DNA from: Haliclona indistincta | Lineage: Eukaryota; Porifera; Demospongiae; Haplosclerida; Chalinidae | Length of the DNA stretch: 64,000 nt | Assembly: GCA_964017065.1 (NCBI GenBank) | Contig: OZ024783.1 | Location: 1,800,134-1,864,133 of the forward strand | Direction: 5' to 3' | Shown: positions 1 to 9,000 of the stretch, in pieces | How positions within the stretch are numbered: position 1 is the stretch's first letter | How the letters are laid out: each line of letters begins with the position of its first letter | Notes under the pieces: generated by a model | The model's database searches: none | Seen by the model: the letters and a program-made list of their open reading frames with translations, nothing else | What the model was told of the DNA's origin: nothing | Made by a program: the position numbers and the translations under genes

Positions 1-3000
1 AGCACACGGCTGGGAAGTGTGCTGCCAGTAAGAAAATATACCCGATGGATTCCAGTCTCAGGTAAGTCAGTCTGACTCAATGCCGTTGATCACAGATTCA
101 CAGCATGTCTTGGGACTCATGATTAAATCGATATAACAGTGCATGTATGTTGTTTTTCTGTAGACAACTGCGGCACAGCTCACAACTTTACATTTTCATT
201 GTCTGCAATATTTAATGGTACTATTCTCGACACAGTAGCTAACCCACACTATCAGTTCAGGATTGATCTGTCTCCTGCTGATCACTGCCATTGTTTAACT
301 GTTGACAGTGCTACTGGTGTTATTGGTAACATTATATTCAATCAATGGAGAGATGGAAGCTTCTGGTGTGGCAGCAACATCACTCAGCTTTGTGCCTCAA
401 ATAGTACATTCTATTCTGTACTTATAAGTCAGAATGGATCACTGCTAAGAGATGATGCCTTTTTGTGTGACAATTCAACAGATGAGGCTACTATTAGTGA
501 GTCATAATACTTGCATTAAATAACAATTATTATACAGTACATGCATGCACGACATACAATCATAATATACATTACTAGACAGAAGCTGCTTGCACAATAG
601 ATTACTGCACTGCAAAAATAATATCGCTGCTTTAACGGGTCATTTGTTACTAGAGATTTGTAGTGAGTAAAATAATTTGTTGTGCTTTTACATGGAATGC
701 ATGAGTGTGTTATGGCAATGTGCAATTATGTGGAAGCGAAACTAACTGAGCAGAGCTAGCATCCTCAAAATATGATATAAAAATTCCATTCAACAAATGA
801 CTTGTTAAAAACACATAACCGTTATTGCAGTGTGTATCCCTTCCATTAGGCACTAAGTGCATGACTGTTGATGTTTGGAAAGGAACTCTAAAGTGCACTG
901 TTAGCCAAGCTAGTCATGAAGAAACGTGCTCTCATGGTGGAAATGGTAATTGTAGTGATGTAGACACAGTTTGTACAACGACATGTCATTGCACGTACTA
1001 TTATGTTTAGCTACATATTAACATAATCGATGAAGTAATAATTGAATGCTTCAATGCATGGTTATCATAGAATGTGTTTGCCGGTGTGTTATTTTACATC
1101 AACGTCTTCCTGCATAGCTACCAGAGTATGTCACTGCAATGGAGAGTGGGGACCAGTTCACTGTCATCCATCACTACAACTAGTAGAGGAACTGGTATGT
1201 TATCAAGTAAACATGCATATTGTTCATACATGCATGTAGCTTGAATCATCTCTACCTGAAGATAGTCTCATGATTCTAAGTCAGCTACTACCAAACACTA
1301 CCACCATCACTCAGCGATTGGATCTCCTCATGAGAGCTGTGCAGCAACAACTCAACACAACACAAGGAATAACAGATACATTCCTACAGGTATAGCTAAA
1401 CACTATTTCTAGTTTAGATATCAAAATTAATCATCTCTTGTGTAAACATAATTACAGTTGATTCTGAACATCGTTGAAGATATACCAATAATTGAGGTAA
1501 GTGTTATATTCAATTTCATCAGTCTAAAACATCTACAACTAGAGTTCTAATGAACACATACCCGTGTGCTGAACTAGGAGCTAAACATGACTACTCCAGC
1601 ATTACTGCAACATGCATGTTACAGGCTTACAGCTAGCCCATAGACAGCTCCAGAAAAATAGATGATAGCATACATGCACTAACAGTTGATTGGCACATCA
1701 CAGAAGGCCTCAAGAAAGACTGATCATACCATAGCTACATGTATAGGCCTCAAGAAGTTTAATGGCTCTGACGTACGGTACATGCACATGAGACTGACTG
1801 AGGACATCGACATGGATAGGAGGTTGGGTGACACACCCACAATACCGTAAAGTGCTCTTACAAGCAAGGACACGTAGCTTTAGAAAGCCATGGATTAGCC
1901 GCTCGAGTAAGGCTTGCCAGCACAGAAAACGTCTTCATAGGACTATAAATTCAGTGAAGAAGCTGCAGAGAGTGTTTTCGTGGAGATTTTCGAGCTGTAC
2001 AGTAAGACGCAAACAGGCGTGTTTTTTGACGACACATACACACACACACACACATACCGACGGACACAAACGCATAACCCTGGCGCATACTGCGCACGGG
2101 TAAAAATAACTTAGACCATACCACGTGACTTTCGACCAATCAGATTGCTCAAAAGTGTGCAATGCACACTTAAGTGTGCATTAAGTTACTAGTCTAATGC
2201 ATATACTTTTAGGTAAACAATGCTCAATGCTCAATGCGACAGTCACGTGATATGGTCTAAAACGTTTAGACCACACCAGGCAGTGCATTACGCGATATCA
2301 GTAAAGCACTCCGGAGTCGTCAGTAACGGTCTCGAAAGCGTAATAATGCACTCGCCTTCGACTCGTGCATTATCAACGCATTCTCGACCGTTTATATTGA
2401 CCCTAGCCTCGTCCCCAGGCTCTCGATATAGAGCCTGGTACACATTGTATGCGCATGCGTTAATTATGTCCAAATATGGCATGATCAATTGAATGGCATG
2501 ATTCGGCAAATTAAACAGATTCGGTTAAAATCATGCCTTATTTGGACATAATTAACGCATGCGCATACAATGTGTACCAGGCCCTCTCCTCAGCTTTGGG
2601 AGGCGGGGCCTGGGGACGAGGCTAATATTGACCCCACCCTCGTGCTTTATATCGCGTAATGCCGCACCGCCTAGTGTGGTTTAAATATTACATAAAGTGC
2701 AAAAAGATGTTTAAAATATGACCGTGGCTATTTCCACCGACAAATCGGTGCCTGGAACCAGCCATGAACACGCTATTGCCACAGGTCGATGGCGCTAGCA
2801 GTCACAAAAGGCTATTGCCACCGGTCGGTGGCGTTATCAGTCACAAAAACGCTATTGCCTCCGGTCGGTGGCGCTAACAGCCACAGAACCGCTATTGCCA
2901 CCGGTAGGAATGCCGCATAATTAATATTCATAATACAGTTAACCACACCTACTCGTGGGCTACTACTAAACCCTAAACCCTAAAAAAACTTCTCCTTACT

Positions 3001-6000
3001 GCGCAAAGTCGGGATGGTCGTCCTAAAACGGGCCTTCGGCCCTTACTAACCCTAAGGATCATCGGGAGGGTCTTCCTAACTAAGGATCGTCGGGAGGGTC
3101 TTCCTAACTAAGGATCGTCGAGAAGGTCGTCCTAACTAAGGAGCTAAGGATCGTCGAGTAATATTATTAGTTTTAAAAAACTAAAGTTTTCTACAAAAAA
3201 AATTAACCCTTGTAATCCCAATAATACAAAATCGCGCCACATTAGTGGCTTATTATTATTATAATTTTTTTCGACTTCGCTTTGCACTGCAGTAACTCCA
3301 TTTTGGGTCTGGCTTATAGGGAAATACCCTAGCTGGGTCTTAAAATAGTAACGCATTACAAACTAGAGTTCTAATGAACACATACCCGTGCGCTGAGCTA
3401 GGAGCTAAACACGGCTACTCCCATCCTGCATTACTGCAACACGCACGTTACTCTGACCATAGATAATACAGTACACAGTGGATATGCAACGAGCCCGTAT
3501 ACGCCGATTTGGAGTGATGCAGTGTGTGCAACGGGTGTAACGGACGTGTCCGAGGATTATAAATGGCTGCTCGCCTTACAGTGCACAAAAACAGCTGAAA
3601 ACATTGCAGGAAATGTGTAGACAACGACGAAAGCAACTTCAACCATTGGTTTATCTTGTAATAGAACCATTCCGTTCACTTCTAACACTGGAAGCAACGT
3701 ATCTATGTGAAAAATCATACTTTTCAAGCTCCATAGCTCGACTAGTGTGATGTGCTAAAGACAAGATACTGAACGTTGTGACCGTTTTGTGCATGCAACC
3801 TTAGTTTCTCACAGTAGGATGAAGACAGTAGCATTCAGTAGTGCTGTTCATGGAGTTCTAAAGCCGTCAGTGTGGTAGATAATCTAACACAAACAAACTG
3901 CTACTCGAAGGAAAAATTTGCTGCTTGGCAGCGTCTCATCAGCAGTTGTGCACAGAGTGTAACTCCTTGATAATAGTTTCTCACAATGCACAACACTATG
4001 AGCTACCAGTAGGTATGTAAAAAGGCTTTGTAGCATGAGCCAGTGCTGTAGTAATCTAACACAAAGTAGCCGTATCAAGAAAAGAGAGCCAAAACGGCAG
4101 AAACCGAGGTCCAGCTATAACAACAGAAGTCTTTTGCAGTACCAGGATCTTCTCTACCAATTGATGAACACGTTTACAGCTTTATAATAGCTTCCTTGTC
4201 TCTTCAGAACAGTAAATACAGCTTTATAACTTTCAGCTACTCAACTAAGACCCGTTTCAGTCAGTGTTACAGCGTAACTCCGTGGATCCCTCCGTATACC
4301 AGGTCGTTGCATATCCACTGTGTACTGTATTATCTATGCTCTGACTGCAACACGCACGCACGCACGTTACTTAATGGCTGTACACGTGAGACTGAGTGAG
4401 GACATCGACATTGATAGGAGGTTGGGTGACACACCCACAATACCGTAAGTGCTCTTTAAGAACACGTAGCTTTAGATAGCCATGGATTAGCCGCTCGAAC
4501 AAGGCTTGCCAGCACATAAAACGTCTTCATAGGACTATAAATTCAGTGAGGAAGCTGTAGAGAGTGTTTTCGTGGAGAACTTCGAGCGGTGAGACGTAAA
4601 CAAGCGTGTTTTTTGTCCACACACAAACATACCGACGGACACAAACGCATAACCCTGGCGCATACTGCGCACGGGTAATAATGATGTAATGCAGTAGTAA
4701 CCATGTGCTCAATGTACGTGATGGACAGCAGCAGCGATAGTAACAGAGGCTCCGAGGAGAACTGGGAGTTGCATGGAAGAAATTTGACTGTTTCTGATGT
4801 TCATTGCTTGCTACTTGATGAACCAACATGCTCCAATGTCGAAGTAACAGAGAGACAAACTCTTGAGCAGTGCGTTTCTGATTGTAACGTAGTTGAGTCT
4901 GCTGAGGCAACTGAGAGTCCTCTGAGTATGAAAGAGAATACAGCTGGGTCTAGCAGACGTAATTTGTTTACTGGCGCTGAGGTACTGGCGGTGACAGTGA
5001 TTCTGACTATGACCTGCTGATGCTTGCAACTACATGTATGCTTACAGTAAAGACACCTCTACCAGTGAGTCAGATGAGAGTAGTGCCTAAGAACTGACAG
5101 AAACATGTGAACAAGCTTCGCAAAGCATCAGTGAAAGTTTACAAGGTCACAAGAGAGGACGTGGATCAAGTAGAGATCACCAGGTTCAAGCGGCAGACCT
5201 AGAAGTGACTTCTTTGTGGATCACTACCTCGTACGCAGTTCAAGCATTCGTGATTGCATTTATTGCAAAGCTGTTCATAGAACACGCAGTAGAACAACAA
5301 GACTGTGTGTGAAATGTGAAGTGCCACTCTGCCTTTCTGGTAATAGGAATTGCTTCGCGAAACTTCCGACAACAGCAGTTGTTATTACAAGAACGACAGA
5401 GTACAGCAGCAGCACAAATAGTACAACAGCAAACCAATCCATCAAGAAAGAGAGGTCGGCCATCTGGAAGTGAAAAGCCAATGGGATGTGGAAAAAGGAG
5501 GAAGAAGAACTGGTAAAAAGATATCCTCTCTATTTTGTACTTTCTCCCTCTATTTCTTTGCATTCTTTCTATTTCCAACCAATGTATACTGTATAAGCTA
5601 TGTCATGACCAAATATGAAGATAATACAGTAATGGGAAGTTGGTGAAAAATAATAATACATTCAAAGCCAATTAAAATTCATAAACAAGAATAAATTTTT
5701 AAAAGAACATATACGGTACAGTAAGTTTGAATACGGCAAACGTTAATATAGGTATAGTACTTCGTTGCCTGCAACAATAGCTGCAGTCTGTTACGTAGAT
5801 TCTGCAGGAAAAAAAAAGAAGGAAAATGGCATGCAAATTGTGGGATTACAAGGGTTAAAAGCTATGCATGCAGCGAGAATCGAACCCAGAACGAATGCAC
5901 TACAAACCACCGTACTAAACCGCTACCACCGTACTAAACCGCTGAGCCACCGAAACCTGCTGGCCGGTCTATTCACAAAACAAGCCTTTATAGTGATCTG

Positions 6001-9000
6001 TCGGTGGCAATAGCCAGTCTGTGGCTGAACGCGCCACCGGTTGGTGGCAATAGCCAGTCTGTGGCTGAATGCGTCACCGATTTTGTCGGTGGCAATAGTC
6101 ATTTCGTTAAAAATATTCATTTGTTTTATTCAGGCAAATTCTTCTAGTTCGGTTTCATTTCTGTCTCTACTGGATGATGTGGCTCTTAGTCTCAGACTGA
6201 ACAAAACTGTTAGCTCAAAAAATGATTTGATACGTAAGTAGACAGTTATAGTGAATCTATGTGTTATGGCTAGCATATCCTTTATAGGAGTGAGGATAAG
6301 AGAAGTGTTTCCTGGTAGTGGGCGTGTCACTGGTATACAAGTTGACAACAACTACATTTCCCTACCTGATGAAATATTTGAAAACATATCTGAATCAGGT
6401 ATACATGTCAACAGTGTATAGCTAGTCCCAAACATTGCTTTACCTATTTGATAGTATTTGTTGCATCTTTTTATTTTGAGAACATCTCTAATCTACTACC
6501 TGAGGGAGCTCAAGAGTAAGCTTGTGAAAATTTCTGCAGTTATAACCACTTTCTGTGCACATGCTTCAGGCCTATTTCTTCAGTTATCTCATCCACACTG
6601 GCTTGTAATGAATGCAAAACCAATAATCTAACAGAGAATGTGACCATTTTCTTTGACTTGCCTCCAGAAATGACTAACAACACTAAATGTGTGTTTGCTA
6701 ACTTGCAGTAAGTCCTATAACTGGACTGCTATAATATCATGTATGAGCTGAGCTTTTATGTTTAGAGACAGTGTTGGTTCTGATTTTTGGAACAACAGTG
6801 GTTGCAGCACAATAAAATTTGAGAATGGTTCTGTGATGTGCTCGTGCAACCATCTCACACACTTTGCTATTCTCCTCAGTTCTGAGCAGCCAGATAATGT
6901 ACATAAGTTAATTCAAAAGTGCATAAAATTATTTCTTTACTATAATATACTTCTTCAGAATGTTCCACCACTATTAATCTTGATTTGGCAAGTTTACTCG
7001 TCCATTTCAATGGTGTTCCTCTTGGCTACTATTCTCACATTTGTTCTACAAAAGTCAGACAAATTAAAGTGTACAATATAGATTATTTTTGTTGTATCTT
7101 TTTTATTTACAGATCTCTGTGGAACATGCGTAGCTACATTCACTGTATGTTGTGTGGTAGTATGTTCACTGCTCAACTTATGTATACATTTGGAATAAAT
7201 AAAACTGAGAACGAGGTATATACTGTGACTGTCCTCAATTTCCTTCACTCTCCCGTATCATGCAGGCTGTCTGTTCTGCCATTGCTGTGTTGCTTCACTA
7301 CCTCTATCTGGTGATGTTCATGTGGATGCTAATGGAAGGTGTAGTCTTGTATGCGATACTAGTCGAGGTGTTCATAGCAGATCAAAAACGCTACATTGCT
7401 TTCTTCACCATAGCAAGCTATGGTAAGTGATGCTCATGGTTTGTGCTCTGCAATATTATTTTGGTGACTGTATGCATGTATAGGTATACCACTGTTGTAC
7501 ATGATTCTAGTGGTACCTCTTGGATTCTTAGTCAACACTGAGCACATAATTGGAAGCCATTATGGACATCGGGATGCAAATGGGAGACTGATGTGGTAAA
7601 TGATTTATTCAGACGATGATGAACTATTACTACATGCTGCCACAGGTGTTTTATGAGGATTGATACAAACTTCATTTGGGCTTATTTTGCTCCAACCATT
7701 CTTATTAGTTTGGTAAGCTACGTAAGTGTGTTTCATAACAATAGCTCAAAAACGTGGACGTTGGAAGTAGGATTATACCACTCCAAGCTGAGCTTACAAC
7801 TGTGGAATATCAGAAAGATACTTTACTAAGCTATTGCGCGACAGAATTATACACAGTACAACGTACGTTTGCTCAAGTCTGTATGAGTTGTACAGAACTA
7901 CATTGCAAAGAAGTTTTTCTAAAAACCAATAGCGATGGAAATACCATGTAATATTACTGTATTCATAGTTGTAACCTCCTTGGAATAACAATGTTTTAGT
8001 AGAATAAATAAAGTTAATACCAATCAACAGTTCTCAATAACAATAACTACAACAAATGTTAAAACTACTAAACCTATAATTGTCAGGTTAACATTGGGTT
8101 CCTATTCATGGCTATCGTTATAATATATCGTCATCTGAAGAAACAAGAAAATAAGTCCAAAAGAGAATCAGCAAAGTAATGAGATAGCTGCATATATATG
8201 TTGTGTTTATTTTCATATATTATACAGGTACTGGTTGAAAGTGTTCATCTCACTTGTGATTGTACTGGGTATATCGTGGTTTGGTCTACTTATATTCTTC
8301 GCTGATCGTGAGATTTCGTACATTGGCTTCATCTTCTTCTTTGGTCAAGGCATCATTATATTCATCTTACTGGTTCCTCTCTCAAAACAGGTATAACATT
8401 TAAGGTGGCGGTGCACTTAGTTAATATTCAACACCCACGCAACGTGCGTTTTATTAATAACTAGACTTTATAACTACAGCGATTTACATAACAGTATGGG
8501 GGAAATAATACATGAAGCGTCTGTGGCTGCTATCTCGACTGTCGAGCAATAGATCGACGCGCTTCAAACGCAGCAGCATGCAGCAGCATCTTCCCCACAG
8601 ACGTATAGAGCGAATTTCCGTAATACGATCCAGAAATTTTTTTAAAGAATTTTTTCTGGTCTAGGCTTGCTGTTTTGCAGGGTTAGCAAGGGAGTATCGA
8701 AAAATCGCTCTATACGTCTGTGCGCGCTGGAATTTTAAAGCTGTAAACGAAGTTCTTTCCGGAGCAAGCAAGCCGAACTGGAGATAACAGCCACAGACCG
8801 GTCTTTACTGGGCGAGCTCACTACTCACGTTAGCTAATAAATACTTCGTGACTGAAACTTGCTATAATCGATGTTTATCGATAGACAAAACAAAATGCAT
8901 ACTGGAGCACGCCTGTACAAAATACCATTGTACAGAAAATAAAGCTACTTGCAAAGTCATGAACTCATTAAATTGGCGCACCGCCACCTTAAATTACAAG

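Larger units (their letters stand above)
2715..6106. mobile_element. piggyBac-like TTAA transposon (degraded, nested)
   Basis: TTAA tetranucleotides flank both ends (2711-2714 and 6107-6110). The ends are inverted: TATTTCCACCGACAAATCGG at the left matches TATTGCCACCGACAAAATCGG at the right, read as its complement, with small differences. Both ends continue into subterminal repeats built on GCTATTGCCACCGGT. The interior holds an internally deleted transposase relic (4703-5516), a nested inverted-repeat insertion (about 3462-4338) and a tRNA-like segment (5871-5958). TTAA targets and the Cys-rich C-terminus both fit piggyBac. Confidence 0.7.

Noticed and set aside
139..507. Single-exon genes over each exon 3 (for example 139-507, 13400-13777, 34653-35021)
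   Set aside because: The first and last residues are intron sequence. Splice sites and matching phases show these are internal exons of receptors.
2962..2990. CCCTAAACCCTAAA, a telomere-like motif
   Set aside because: Only two units, inside a degraded transposon. Not evidence of a telomere.
1539..4682. Direct repeats 1539-2110 and 3360-4682 as LTRs
   Set aside because: No retroelement protein lies between them, and the copies differ in length by nested insertions. TTAA ends define the element instead.
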